A stretch of 54,049 nt of DNA from Ochrobactrum sp. CM-21-5 (GCF_014253075.1 NZ_JACLZJ010000013.1:1-54049), one strand, 5' to 3'; positions 16,968 through 26,017 are shown, counted from the stretch's first letter. Notes: generated by a model not told the origin, from the sequence alone. Translations and numbers: made by a program.

Positions 16968-18191
16968 TTATCTTTTCAGATTGACCAGCACGTCCATGAG
17001 TTCGGAGCCGGTCTGAAAGACCTTGGAATTGGCCGTGTAGCTGCGCTGTGCTTCAATCATGTCCGTCAGTTCCTGGGCGATATCCGCGTTGGATTCCTCC
17101 AGAGAGCCGGATAGAATCCGCCCCAGACCGTTGGTTTGCGGAAAGCCGATGGTCGGCTTTCCAAGCGGATCGCCCGGGTTGGTCTCGATGATATTGCCGG
17201 ACTCTGCACTTGGCAGAAATACGTTGCCGCTCACGACCGTCATGCGGTCCGGGCTTGGCACGGTCGCCAGCGGCAGACGATATAGAAGGCGCTGGCTGCC
17301 GTTTTCGTAGATAGCGACAACCGAACCATCCTTACCCACATCGACGCCCTTGACCGACGACGGCGCCTGCCCGTTGATGACGGCTTCGGAAATCGAGTAG
17401 TCACCGGCGCGCTGGGTCGAGGCGCTGAGGTCCAGATCCAGCATCTGACCACCATAGGCGCCAAGATCGACCGCCACATTGCCCGGCGATGTCATGGCGC
17501 CCGTTGCGGTGTCGAAGGTCATCGCAAAGGGACCGCCGAGAACCACATCATCAGCGGCGTTCTTAACCGTCACACTCCATTCGTCGGTGCCTGTCTTGGT
17601 GAAATAAACATCAAGCTTAATCGCTTCACCCTTGTCATTGTAGGAAACAAGCGAAGTCTTGTGGTTATATTGTCCAGCCGCCGGTGTAGAGCTCGTCGAA
17701 GGCAGATTGACCGTAAACCTACCGGCAGTGCTCCCCTCAGCAGGCAAATCCGCCGCATTCACGTTGACGATCTCAAGATCGTTCAGCCGTGGCGCAATAT
17801 TGGGATCGGTCGTCCCTTTCAGATAATATCCAGCCGAATTGACGAGATTGCCGTTCTTGTCCGGCACGAAGGAGCCAGCGCGGGTGAGGTAGGTCGCCCC
17901 GTCCGGACCTTCAACGATGAAATAGCCGTTTCCGTCTACAGCCAGGTCGGTGGTTGATGACGTGGACCGGATCCCGCCCTGGTCGGAAATGCCGTAGCGG
18001 ACGTCCGTCAACACACTGCCGGAATTGTACTGCCCGGCGCTGCTTGGCAGCACCAGCGACGAGAACTGTGTTTCCGCGCGCTTGTAACCGACAGTGCTCG
18101 CATTCGCGATGTTATCCGCGACAGCCGACAAGCGGTTTGCCTGAGCGTTCATGCCCGAAACACCGGTCCGCATCATACCGTAGAGGCTCAT
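16968..18191 (-). CDS. flgE: Flagellar hook protein FlgE
   Basis: A 407-residue hook protein. N-terminal rod/hook motif: YGMMRTGVSGMNAQANRLSA then NIANASTVGYKR; C-terminal motif: SNADIAQELTDMIEAQRSYT then VFQTGSELMDVLVNLKR. The length matches alphaproteobacterial FlgE. The ATG at 18191 has AGGAG at the right distance; the reading frame stays open to 18413 but without homology. FtcR-type box C lies 48 bp before the start. FlgE opens the flgE-flgK-flgL-flaF-flbT-flgD-fliQ series. Confidence 0.96.
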   Translation of the reverse strand: MSLYGMMRTGVSGMNAQANRLSAVADNIANASTVGYKRAETQFSSLVLPSSAGQYNSGSVLTDVRYGISDQGGIRSTSSTTDLAVDGNGYFIVEGPDGATYLTRAGSFVPDKNGNLVNSAGYYLKGTTDPNIAPRLNDLEIVNVNAADLPAEGSTAGRFTVNLPSTSSTPAAGQYNHKTSLVSYNDKGEAIKLDVYFTKTGTDEWSVTVKNAADDVVLGGPFAMTFDTATGAMTSPGNVAVDLGAYGGQMLDLDLSASTQRAGDYSISEAVINGQAPSSVKGVDVGKDGSVVAIYENGSQRLLYRLPLATVPSPDRMTVVSGNVFLPSAESGNIIETNPGDPLGKPTIGFPQTNGLGRILSGSLEESNADIAQELTDMIEAQRSYTANSKVFQTGSELMDVLVNLKR

Positions 18192-18239
18192 TGGCAACTC
18201 CTGAGAATTTAGAATCCGCGAATAAGCTAGCGGGCCACG

Positions 18240-18253
18240 CTTGCGTGAAACTG
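18240..18253 (-). promoter_or_regulatory. Putative FtcR box C (flgE)
   Basis: Minus-strand CAGTTTCACGCAAG, then CGTGGCCCGCTAGCTTATTC. The element and the 15 bp after it align closely with the fliF copy (TTTC-R-CGCAAGC ... GCTA). It overlaps a 12-bp inverted repeat CACGC-TT-GCGTG (18236-18247). It ends 48 bp before flgE and lies in the 203-bp gap after ftcR. Confidence 0.55.
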
Positions 18254-18394
18254 TAGCTTTGGGAGTTTTTACGCTTTTATCAAGAAAACGTACTGACGAG
18301 AGAGGCCGTTTCAGAACTCGGAGGGAATGAACATTCGTCTGAAACTGCAAAAGAGTCGAGGGCGAGCACATGGCTCGGCAGGCGAGGCACGGCC

Positions 18395-19078
18395 TTATTC
18401 GATATTGATGCAATAGCCGAGAAACCGCTTCGAATCGATCGGATCGAAGCCGAGCTTTTCGCGCAGTTTCTTGCGCAGCTTGCTGATATGGCTTTCCACA
18501 ACGTTCTCTTCGACTTCGCTGTCGAAAATACCGTAGATCGCACTGAAAATCTGCGCCTTGTTGAGGCGACGACCACGATTGGCGATCAAATATTCCAGAA
18601 TGCGGCGCTCGCGGCGTGGCAGCAGAAAATCGACGCCATTGATCTGCGGATCGCGACCATCGGAGAAAACACGAATTGGGCCCAGCTCCGTACCGCTCTC
18701 GGTGGAGGAGTCAGAGGCACCAGCACGGCGGCGGATTGCATTGATGCGAGCCAGTATCTCACGCACATGAACAGGCTTGCGCACAACATCGTCAACCCCG
18801 GATTGAAAAAGATCCAGCGTATGTTCGAGTGAGGGGCGGTCGTTCACGGCAATAACCGGTGCGGCACAGCGTTCACGAATTCGGGCCGGAAGACGATTTT
18901 GGGTTGCACACTCGCCGATAAGGAAGGCTTCGACCGCCATGATGTCCTGATCGGGAACGCTTTCGACCCATTCATCGAAATCGGCAGGCGTAAAGCCGGT
19001 CGTCGTGATGCCCTCCCGGCCAAACCAGGATGAGTATCCTTCAGTCACTAAATCTCTGTCATCGACGACTATGATCAT
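18395..19078 (-). CDS. ftcR: Flagellar master regulator FtcR (OmpR-family orphan regulator)
   Basis: A 227-residue two-domain response regulator: receiver (1 to about 115) and winged-helix DNA-binding domain (about 130-227, with [20 protein letters not shown] and the recognition helix [15 protein letters not shown]). It reads as FtcR of Brucella, the orthologue of Rem of Sinorhizobium, which switches on the flagellar genes. The acidic pair D6/D7 and the KP motif (VRKPVHV) are kept, but the phosphorylation position is Glu (E50 in [10 protein letters not shown]) rather than Asp, and no kinase gene is nearby. It is probably controlled by its own level rather than by phosphorylation. Reported control by VjbR in Brucella is established; vjbR is also in this window. 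Confidence 0.93.
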   Translation of the reverse strand: MIIVVDDRDLVTEGYSSWFGREGITTTGFTPADFDEWVESVPDQDIMAVEAFLIGECATQNRLPARIRERCAAPVIAVNDRPSLEHTLDLFQSGVDDVVRKPVHVREILARINAIRRRAGASDSSTESGTELGPIRVFSDGRDPQINGVDFLLPRRERRILEYLIANRGRRLNKAQIFSAIYGIFDSEVEENVVESHISKLRKKLREKLGFDPIDSKRFLGYCINIE

Positions 19079-19416
19079 CGGCCCGCCTTCCGAATCAATA
19101 TGTTAGCCCAAGCAAGAGAGAGGTAACCGGCGGGATGACTCGGCGGCAATTACAAAATATTGCCAGCAATATATTGGGAGGAATTTTAGCGAATGCTTTT
19201 TTAAAAAGAATCGCAATACTTGCATTGGGAATATGCACATCGCACCGAAACGGTTAACAATAAATTAATGATCACGAATTTTTACGATTCATTACAACGA
19301 CTTAAAATACATTTCGTATTAACCGGAGAAACAGAAATGCACCTTATGCGTGTATCTCTCGAGAGCTGCGCCTGCTAATGGTTTTGTTGCAATCTGTAAA
19401 TTTTGGTATCTGGGAC
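19079..19416. other. AT-rich intergenic region upstream of ftcR
   Basis: 338 bp without a recognised gene between ftcR and the transglycosylase gene, both leftward. It must hold the ftcR promoter on the minus strand and the 3' end region after the transglycosylase reading frame. It is markedly more AT-rich than its surroundings (for example 19190-19330), which suits a heavily regulated promoter. No FtcR-type box was found here. A 13-codon reading frame with a good ribosome site runs on the plus strand at 19336-19377. Confidence 0.6.
19336..19377 (+). CDS. Possible 13-residue small ORF, sense opposite to ftcR
   Basis: ATG at 19336 follows CCGGAGAAACAGAA, a good ribosome site, and encodes MHLMRVSLESCAC before a TAA. 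A TAAAAT-like -10 (about 19303) precedes it. Two cysteines near the end recall leader peptides, yet no rightward gene follows, so an attenuator role is not obvious. It may be chance. Confidence 0.2.
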
Positions 19417-19977
19417 TTAGCCTGAACAGAAGCTACGGGCTTGCGCCGTCCAGTTTCCGAAGCCCGTCGCGACCATATTCGCCATCACACGGCACACATA
19501 ACGTTTCTGAGCGGGATCGTTATTTGGACCTGCGTGATAGCGCGCAACAGCCATGGTCCAGTTGCCTTCACGGTCACGCAGGCGCCTCAGGAAGCGGGCT
19601 GCATAATCCACATTGAGGTTTGGCAGCAACATCGCGGCAACGGAGGAAAATTCCTGTCCATGATAATAGTAATTGATCTGCATACAGCCGAGATCGATCA
19701 GCTTTGCCCCTTCGGCACGCGCTTGGGCAAAACGCTGCATGGCGGCAGTTTGCGAAGGCAGAAATTCAGCTCGGCCTTCGATATTCATTGCATAAGGTTG
19801 CAAGGAGTTTTTGCGGCCCGTCTCCGTGAGACCGACGGCGTATAGAATACCGAGCGGCACATCATAGCGCGCCGAGGCACGATGCATTTCGCGTTCGCAG
19901 ATGTTTTCTGCCTGTGCGGTCCCGACGCTAGACGACCAGGCCGCGATTGCGGTCACCGCTGCGAGATACCACTTCAT
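19417..19977 (-). CDS. Lytic transglycosylase (SLT domain) of the flagellar cluster
   Basis: A 186-residue exported protein: signal peptide at about 1-22 (cleavage after AQA), then a Slt-type domain. The catalytic Glu lies in GLTETGRK (near residue 50), and the family segment LGCMQINYYYH with ARFLRRL and a RYHAGPN motif follow. It would open peptidoglycan for the rod, the job done in enterics by the FlgJ muramidase domain that is missing here. The ATG at 19977 lies inside the end of fliK (50-bp overlap); an upstream in-frame start at 20097 overlaps more and lacks a signal peptide at its end. Confidence 0.83.
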   Translation of the reverse strand: MKWYLAAVTAIAAWSSSVGTAQAENICEREMHRASARYDVPLGILYAVGLTETGRKNSLQPYAMNIEGRAEFLPSQTAAMQRFAQARAEGAKLIDLGCMQINYYYHGQEFSSVAAMLLPNLNVDYAARFLRRLRDREGNWTMAVARYHAGPNNDPAQKRYVCRVMANMVATGFGNWTAQARSFCSG

Positions 19978-21163
19978 TGCTGTCCGCGGCGTTGTGTGCA
20001 CTGGAACGGTCCCGCCATGCCTGACCAGCTTCGCCATCCTGCCTACCCTCCCCGCCTGTAAAATGCGCCGGTGTCTGAGCGCCATCTCGACCATCAAAAC
20101 CCTGTTGTTGCATGCTGGAACCTGACTGCTGCTGACCGCCAGCCTGCTGGTGGCCTGCGCTATGGGTTGCAGGGGAGTGTTGTGTGGCGGTCACGGCATT
20201 GCGATCTGCGACTGTAACTGTGAGCTTGGTTTCGTCCCCGACGCCCGCAATCTTCAGGGCTTTTTCGATCATCGAGCGATCAGCGGCTAATGCTTCCGCC
20301 GCATGCGCCTTATCGGCTACCAAATGCACCTCGACACCATCAAGTACCAGACGTATGCGCGCGGTCACTGAACCAAGATCAGCCGGATCGAGCCGGATCT
20401 GCAAGGTTTTCACTGTGCCGAAACTGCGTTCGGAAACGACCTGCACATCGGCGACCCGTACTTTTATCGGAGAAGCCGTACTGAAAGCTTGCGCATCAGC
20501 CAGGCCGGGATGTTTTGCAGCCGGCTGTTGCGGTTGGAGAATTATGCGGTCTTGTCCGCCATCCTTCACAGCCGACACATCCGATGAACCATCGCTCACC
20601 GGCAAGGTCTCAAGACTGTCAGTCGGGCCTTCGGCCGGTATGTCGTACGAATGTGCCGGGGCATTGTCGCTCAAGCCCTGTGCCGAACCCGGCAGTACCT
20701 TGTCACCGGGCGACGAAGCCAATTTGCCTGGTGACGCAGCTTCATCTTTCTCCAAAACCGTTGCTGCAATGGCTGAATCAATCAAGGCAGGCTCAGCATG
20801 TGCGGCATCTTCGGCTGGTAGTGATTCATTTCCAGCTGCAAAATCGCGGTTCTCGCGATCCGGACTGGGTAGATTGACGGCCAAAGCGAGCAGATTTTGC
20901 GGCAGAACGAATGTTGAAACCTGTTTCGACTTGTCACCATCAGCCTTGTCATTGTCTTCGGACTGCTTTTCATCGGCCGCCTCGCCTTTGACGGAAACCT
21001 TGCCTTTCGGGTTTTCCAGAAGCGCGCCAAACAGCTTCGCCGTGCCCTCGCTATCCTGATCCTCAGTGCTTGTTTTCGACATCCCATGGCCTTGCTGGGC
21101 ACCTGAGGTCTTGGCAAGTGTGGTAAGTCGGCTGACTGAATTAAACAAAGCATCCACACTCAT
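19928..21163 (-). CDS. fliK: Flagellar hook-length control protein FliK (rhizobial MotD)
   Basis: A 411-residue protein, low-complexity in its N-terminal two thirds, with a Flg_hook domain at about 225-330 (LQIRLDPADLGSVTARIRL). The C-terminal tail is Gln/Gly/His-rich. FliK acts as the molecular ruler that switches export from hook to filament; the rhizobial gene was first named motD because it lies after motC. Its start overlaps the motC stop by 4 bp. Confidence 0.86.
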   Translation of the reverse strand: MSVDALFNSVSRLTTLAKTSGAQQGHGMSKTSTEDQDSEGTAKLFGALLENPKGKVSVKGEAADEKQSEDNDKADGDKSKQVSTFVLPQNLLALAVNLPSPDRENRDFAAGNESLPAEDAAHAEPALIDSAIAATVLEKDEAASPGKLASSPGDKVLPGSAQGLSDNAPAHSYDIPAEGPTDSLETLPVSDGSSDVSAVKDGGQDRIILQPQQPAAKHPGLADAQAFSTASPIKVRVADVQVVSERSFGTVKTLQIRLDPADLGSVTARIRLVLDGVEVHLVADKAHAAEALAADRSMIEKALKIAGVGDETKLTVTVADRNAVTATQHSPATHSAGHQQAGGQQQSGSSMQQQGFDGRDGAQTPAHFTGGEGRQDGEAGQAWRDRSSAHNAADSNEVVSRSGDRNRGLVV

Positions 21164-22455
21164 TGAATGACCTTTCCTAGCAAAGCATCAATCTCGGCAA
21201 GCTTGCGCCGTGCATCTTCCATCGTCTTCTGCAAGTCATCTTCCGACTGGTTCCTGACCGGCTTCAAATTTGATGCCACTGGCGTTTGCGCCGGCATTTC
21301 GGCTTGCTGTTCCGATGCATCCGCCACCGCCATGGATGGTACTTCACGTTCTGATTTCGCCGGCTTTGCCAACGGCGCGGCTTGCGGTATATGCGTGACG
21401 ACCTTACCGACCGTTTCAGCCGCTTTCAGCAGTTTGAGATCCCGCGCCTGTAACTTGTCTGGCGAAATCCGCGACAGTTCGCGCAAGGCGCTGTCTGCCG
21501 AATCCGATGCAACATCGCTTGCAGCCGCATAAAGATTTGCGCGCGACGGGTCGGCTCTCAGGTGATTTGCAAGCTTCTTTGCCTCCGCTGACATAAACCG
21601 CGCCCTCTCCGTCTGGCCATCGACAAGCGCTCCGCGGGCGATCTGCAAATAGAGCGAATATTGCATAACGGGATCGGCTGCGGAGATCAGCTTCGCCAGT
21701 TCCGTATTGCCTATACGGTCGTTGAGTTTCAGTGCCGCATCAACAAACTGCGCCATGAAATCGCGCATATAAGGCGAACGTGGAAAGCGCTGGAGATAAT
21801 TGCGTGCAAGCAATCTTATTTTGTCGGCATCGCCAAGCTTGGCGGCAATCGGCATCGACCGGCGGATTGCAGCTTCTTCGAACAAGGTGCCCGGCGCATC
21901 GAGCCGCACCTGATCGAGCCGTATCAAGGCCGTTGCAGGATCGAAAGCCGCCATCTGATTGGCCGTCACCAGCACTATGGATGCTTTCAGCTCTGCCGGA
22001 ACGTCGGGCGACAGCGGAATGGAAAAAAGCTTCACGACTTCAATGGTCTGACCGGACGCATAGGCAAGCGCGCCCTTCAGCAATTCTTGCGGAACCGCGT
22101 CGGTCGTGAGGTCTGTCAGCACCTTGCGGACTGCTTCAGGATTGCCGCCGTTGAACAGATAGATGATTGCCGCGTAGATGTTCTCCGGATTGTCCCAAAC
22201 CTCTCTCTGCGCCCGCCCCATGTCCGCGCTGACGATGCCAAGAAGCTTGTTCAACATCACCACAGCTTCAGGCTTCCCGGCGACGACCTGATCTTGCAAC
22301 ATGCGCAGCGAACGTACGAGTTTGTAAGGTTCGAGCACCGGCAGCAGACGCATTTGCGCGTCTGTCTGCGCCTGCGCACGGCCAACCGGAGCCATTCCCC
22401 CCAAAGGGAAGCTCGCAATCAGAGCCAGCAGGGAGCACGTGGCGAGCCGCCTCAT
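21160..22455 (-). CDS. motC: Periplasmic motility protein MotC
   Basis: A 431-residue protein with a signal peptide (about 1-29, cleavage after GRA or AQA) and an alpha-helical, repeat-like body. It reads as rhizobial MotC, which binds MotB in the periplasm and is needed for proton-driven rotation. The C-terminal part from about 360 is Pro/Ala-rich and ends in a short helix. Its neighbours are motB (4-bp overlap upstream) and fliK downstream. MotE, its folding factor in Sinorhizobium, is at 29201-29770. Confidence 0.87.
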   Translation of the reverse strand: MRRLATCSLLALIASFPLGGMAPVGRAQAQTDAQMRLLPVLEPYKLVRSLRMLQDQVVAGKPEAVVMLNKLLGIVSADMGRAQREVWDNPENIYAAIIYLFNGGNPEAVRKVLTDLTTDAVPQELLKGALAYASGQTIEVVKLFSIPLSPDVPAELKASIVLVTANQMAAFDPATALIRLDQVRLDAPGTLFEEAAIRRSMPIAAKLGDADKIRLLARNYLQRFPRSPYMRDFMAQFVDAALKLNDRIGNTELAKLISAADPVMQYSLYLQIARGALVDGQTERARFMSAEAKKLANHLRADPSRANLYAAASDVASDSADSALRELSRISPDKLQARDLKLLKAAETVGKVVTHIPQAAPLAKPAKSEREVPSMAVADASEQQAEMPAQTPVASNLKPVRNQSEDDLQKTMEDARRKLAEIDALLGKVIQ

Positions 22456-23567
22456 GGATTGGACTTGAGAAAAATATCGATACGACGATTTTCAGCCGCA
22501 TTCGAATCGTTCGGGTTCTTCGGCTGCCGGTCGGCATAGCCTTCAACGCGCAGTACGCGCTTTTCGTCGAGGCCGCCACGCACCAGCATATAGTAGGCCA
22601 TCTGTGCACGCGCCGAAGACAGTCGCCAATTATCATAAGTCGGACTTTTGAACGGACGCGAATCCGTGTGACCGCTGATAATGACGTCACCAGGCTGACG
22701 CGAAATCACCTGTGCGATACGTTCCAGCATCTGCACCACCCGTGCATCAGGCTTCGCCGATCCGATGGTGAACATACCGTAATCGGCCTTGTCGGTAAGC
22801 TGGATCATCACGCCGCCATCGACCGGAACCACCGTGACATCCGGCATCGGCTCGGCATTCCTCGCCTGCTCACCGTCTTTTGCGGCATTACCTTCGGCAG
22901 CTTTTTTCAGGTCAGCAACAAGCTGTTCCTGTGTTTTGGCAGGCTTTTCGACCTCCTCCAATTTTGTCTGCCGGACTTCCTGCTTGAGCGGAGTGGCGGG
23001 CGCAGCGTCTGGCGGCGTCAGGTCTTCGAGCGCCTTGCTCGACCAGTAGTCCGGGCTGAAGGGGTCGCGATAGGCTTCACCGCCTTCCGCACCCGTGGCC
23101 GGGCCAGACTGCGACGTGCCTCCGTCACCCTTGACCGACTGGTTCTGCAGAACGCCGGTCTCGTGTGCGAGTTCGGACAAAACTGCATAGGGTTCACGAA
23201 AAAGCTGCCGTTCTTCCTGCTCGGACACCGGGGCGACGGTAGTGTCGTTGATAACCTTGGTGCCGTCTTCTACCTTCTGGTCGCTCTCATACCGAACCTT
23301 GCCGTCTTTCTTCTCCACATCCTGCACGCCCTTCGGACTTGAATGCCGGTCCATGAGCTTGACGGGATTAAAATAGCTTGCGACTGCTGCCTTGGTTTCC
23401 TCATTGGCGGCATTGATAAGCCACATGACGAGGAAAAACGCCATCATCGCGGTCATAAAGTCGGCATAAGCTATTTTCCATACACCGCCATGGTGGTCGT
23501 CATGATCCTCATGCCCGCCCCGGCGAACAATAATGATCTCGCGCTTGGTTTCGGGATCAATGTTCAT
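22452..23567 (-). CDS. motB: Flagellar stator protein MotB
   Basis: A 371-residue stator protein. A His/Asp-rich cytoplasmic N-terminus (HEDHDDHHGG) precedes one membrane segment with the proton-carrying Asp (D36 in YADFMTAMMAFFLVMWLI). A long linker rich in Glu/Lys/Thr follows and a C-terminal OmpA-like peptidoglycan-binding domain (VIISGHTDSRPF near residue 300). The partner motA lies 14 kb away in another operon, a rhizobial arrangement. It overlaps the fliH-like gene and motC by 4 bp each. Confidence 0.95.
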   Translation of the reverse strand: MNIDPETKREIIIVRRGGHEDHDDHHGGVWKIAYADFMTAMMAFFLVMWLINAANEETKAAVASYFNPVKLMDRHSSPKGVQDVEKKDGKVRYESDQKVEDGTKVINDTTVAPVSEQEERQLFREPYAVLSELAHETGVLQNQSVKGDGGTSQSGPATGAEGGEAYRDPFSPDYWSSKALEDLTPPDAAPATPLKQEVRQTKLEEVEKPAKTQEQLVADLKKAAEGNAAKDGEQARNAEPMPDVTVVPVDGGVMIQLTDKADYGMFTIGSAKPDARVVQMLERIAQVISRQPGDVIISGHTDSRPFKSPTYDNWRLSSARAQMAYYMLVRGGLDEKRVLRVEGYADRQPKNPNDSNAAENRRIDIFLKSNP

Positions 23568-24244
23568 TGGACCGCAGCCTTCAATTCTTCAAGAAGCGGC
23601 GCGATGCGCGTTTCCAGCATCCGGTCGCCAAAGGAAAAGGACAGCTCATCGGCAGCCGTTTCATTGAACCGGCAACCGGGTGGCAGCAATGCTTCATGCG
23701 CGCGAAGCGGCTCCAGAAGCCGCAATGGCCCGGAGATTTCCGGTGCTACACCATCCAAGGCCTGGGCTGCGATGCGGTTCGCGAATTCAGCAACCGCCTC
23801 ACACTCCATCCTTTGCGCAAGCAAAGGCATCAAAACTTCGGCAATCTGGGTGGAGAAGTTTCGCTCCAAGAGGGCCAAGGCCTCGGTGAGACTGCCCGCC
23901 AGTAAAAGCGCCTGCTCCCTTGAAAAGGCAGCGCGCAATGTTTCGATGTCTGTTTCATGTTCGCGAAGAAGCCGCGCCTTTTCAGCGTCGTAAAGCGTCT
24001 GCGCTTCTCTGTGGCCTTCCTCACGCCCGGCCTCAAAGGCAATCCGTCTTTCTTCTTCGAGTACGATGATTTCCGCAACGTCCGCCTGATGGGTGGTTGC
24101 AGGCTCTTCAGCTGGTGCAGACGGTTCTTGCCCTGTGCGCAAAGAACGAACAGGGGTCGGTGCGACGATGATCTCAACGGCTTCGTCCGCGATGCGGTGC
24201 GTTGAAAAATCGGGAAGATAACGGCTGAGGGAAAGCGTGCTCAT
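23564..24244 (-). CDS. FliH-like regulator of the flagellar export ATPase
   Basis: A 226-residue protein between fliF and motB. From residue about 85 a charged helix carries AFEAGREEGHREAQ, the AxxxG/GxxxG-type repeat diagnostic of FliH/HrpE proteins, then a predicted coiled coil (YDAEKARLLREHETDIETL) and a C-terminal half with a FliH-like layout. FliH dimers bind FliI and hold it at the export gate. No other fliH is visible, so this is the best candidate. Identity to known FliH by eye is low. Confidence 0.55.
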   Translation of the reverse strand: MSTLSLSRYLPDFSTHRIADEAVEIIVAPTPVRSLRTGQEPSAPAEEPATTHQADVAEIIVLEEERRIAFEAGREEGHREAQTLYDAEKARLLREHETDIETLRAAFSREQALLLAGSLTEALALLERNFSTQIAEVLMPLLAQRMECEAVAEFANRIAAQALDGVAPEISGPLRLLEPLRAHEALLPPGCRFNETAADELSFSFGDRMLETRIAPLLEELKAAVQ

Positions 24245-24246
24245 TT

Positions 24247-25974
24247 TCAGGCAGCCTCAAGCTCCGGCATAGAAGACCGCTGGCCGGATGCAGCCTCCTG
24301 CTTCACCGCACTTTCATGAATCCACTGTTTGAGAACGGCTGCGACACGCTCCTCGTCCATATCGATCATCTGCTCCAGACGAAGCTTGGCGGGCATGCGC
24401 ATGCGCTGGCGCAGATCGCTAAGACTTGACTTCATCTGGTCTGCATAAGCTTCCGGACCGCCTATGGCGGCTTGCGTAGCGGAACGTGCGTTCTGTGCCC
24501 CATCGACAAAATTCGGCGCGGCAAGCTCGCCAGCTTCCCGCACGGCAACTTCAGTGCCAGCCGACCTGGCGTTCTGGTCGCGCAGCAGCGGACGCAGGCC
24601 GAACCAGATCAGGAGCCCGACGGCTGCAAGAATGGCAAGGGCATTGACGTAAGAGCCGCTCTGGCGAAGCAGCGTATCAGTCCAGGGTGCAGAAACCGGC
24701 TCCAGATCAGTCCCGGCAGGATCGAGGAAGTTTACCGCCGTCACATTAATGACGTCGCCGCGATCCGCATTGAGACCGGCAGCCGTTGCGACGAGATCGC
24801 GGATCTTGGCGATCTGCTGATCCACAAAATTGGCAGGCGGCGGCGTGGTGCCAGCGGTTTCCAGCAGACGGGCCTGATCGATGACCACAGCAATCGACAG
24901 GCGCTTGACTGTATAGCCATCGCTGACCGTGGAAACCGTCTTGCTGTTCATCTCGTAATTAGTCAGCTCCTCGCGGCGATCCGTCTTTTCGGACGAGCTC
25001 TCTCCGTTGCGGTTCTGAATTTCTTCCTGCGGAATATTCTGTTCCACACCCGTCGCATTGTCGTTGCGATTGTTCCGGGAATCGCCGCTTTCACGCACCA
25101 CCCGCACGGAACGCTCAACGCGGGATTCCGGATCGAAAGTGGTCTCATTAATCTGGCGGCGATCCGTGTCGAGTGCCGCCTGAACCGAGATCTGGAAGTG
25201 GCCAATGCCGAGATAAGGCGCCAAAGCCTTGCGGATACTGTCATCCACATTGCTGGCGACTTGCTGTTCCAACGAAGCGGTCATGAGGGCTGCGCCATTG
25301 GCAGCTTCGCCTGCGGACGCAAGCAACCGTCCGTTGGTATCGAGAACCGTGACTGAAGATGCATCGAGCGATGGAACGGCGGCAGCGACAAGCTGGCGGA
25401 TGGATTGCGCGGATTCGGCGGCAAAGCCGCCTTCAGCGCGGATGACGACCGAAGCGGACGGTTTCTGGTCACCGCGGCGGAACGAACCCTTTTCGGCAAG
25501 CACGATATGAACCCGAGCAGCCTTCACACCGCGAATGGCTTGAATAGTTCGGGCGATTTCGCCTTCAAGCGCCCGCACGCGAGTGATTTCCTGCATGAAG
25601 GACGTCAGGCCAAGCGAGCCCATATTGTCGAAAAGCTCATAACCGGCATTGTTGGAGGTCGGCAGGCCTTTTTCAGCCAGATACATACGCGCTGTTTCGG
25701 CCTTGCCGATGGGTACCAGAATGGACGAACCGTCAGACTTGACGTCGAACTGAATACCGGCTTCGCCAAGCGCGAGCCCCATGCGGTTCACATCATCGCG
25801 CGAAAGGCCAACATAAAGTGTCTCATAGGAGGGCCGGCTTAGATAGATGCTCGTATAGAGGATCGCGCCCATCAGTGCCGCACCCACAAGACCGAGCGCC
25901 ATCAGCTTTCTCACGCCAAGTCTGCCGAGCGTACCCTTGAGCTGTTCGATCAATTGCTGGAAATTCTGCTGCAT
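24247..25974 (-). CDS. fliF: MS-ring protein FliF
   Basis: A 575-residue FliF, full length. Two membrane segments (about 24-45 and 440-458) flank a periplasmic region with the YscJ-like ring-building domain (LAEKGLPTSN, TRVRALEGEIARTIQAIRGV, ARVHIVLAE). The C-terminal cytoplasmic tail binds FliG. It is the first structure built in the basal body and heads the leftward fliF-fliH-motB-motC-fliK operon. FtcR-type box D lies 43 bp before the start; in Brucella melitensis the fliF promoter is, as I recall, a demonstrated FtcR target. Confidence 0.97.
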   Translation of the reverse strand: MQQNFQQLIEQLKGTLGRLGVRKLMALGLVGAALMGAILYTSIYLSRPSYETLYVGLSRDDVNRMGLALGEAGIQFDVKSDGSSILVPIGKAETARMYLAEKGLPTSNNAGYELFDNMGSLGLTSFMQEITRVRALEGEIARTIQAIRGVKAARVHIVLAEKGSFRRGDQKPSASVVIRAEGGFAAESAQSIRQLVAAAVPSLDASSVTVLDTNGRLLASAGEAANGAALMTASLEQQVASNVDDSIRKALAPYLGIGHFQISVQAALDTDRRQINETTFDPESRVERSVRVVRESGDSRNNRNDNATGVEQNIPQEEIQNRNGESSSEKTDRREELTNYEMNSKTVSTVSDGYTVKRLSIAVVIDQARLLETAGTTPPPANFVDQQIAKIRDLVATAAGLNADRGDVINVTAVNFLDPAGTDLEPVSAPWTDTLLRQSGSYVNALAILAAVGLLIWFGLRPLLRDQNARSAGTEVAVREAGELAAPNFVDGAQNARSATQAAIGGPEAYADQMKSSLSDLRQRMRMPAKLRLEQMIDMDEERVAAVLKQWIHESAVKQEAASGQRSSMPELEAA

Positions 25975-26017
25975 TCACACCACCGCCATCCTGATGGACG
26001 TAAAGTAGCCCGCGAAG

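Noticed and set aside
20184..21059. Ser/Ala-rich open frame of 291 codons opposite fliK
   Set aside because: Low-complexity composition mirrors the repetitive fliK sequence; shadow frame.
21661..22539. Open frame of 292 codons opposite motC
   Set aside because: His/Arg-rich antisense frame, no domain, fully covered by motC.
24472..25356. Open frame of 294 codons opposite fliF
   Set aside because: Antisense shadow of a full-length fliF; no homology and no ribosome site.
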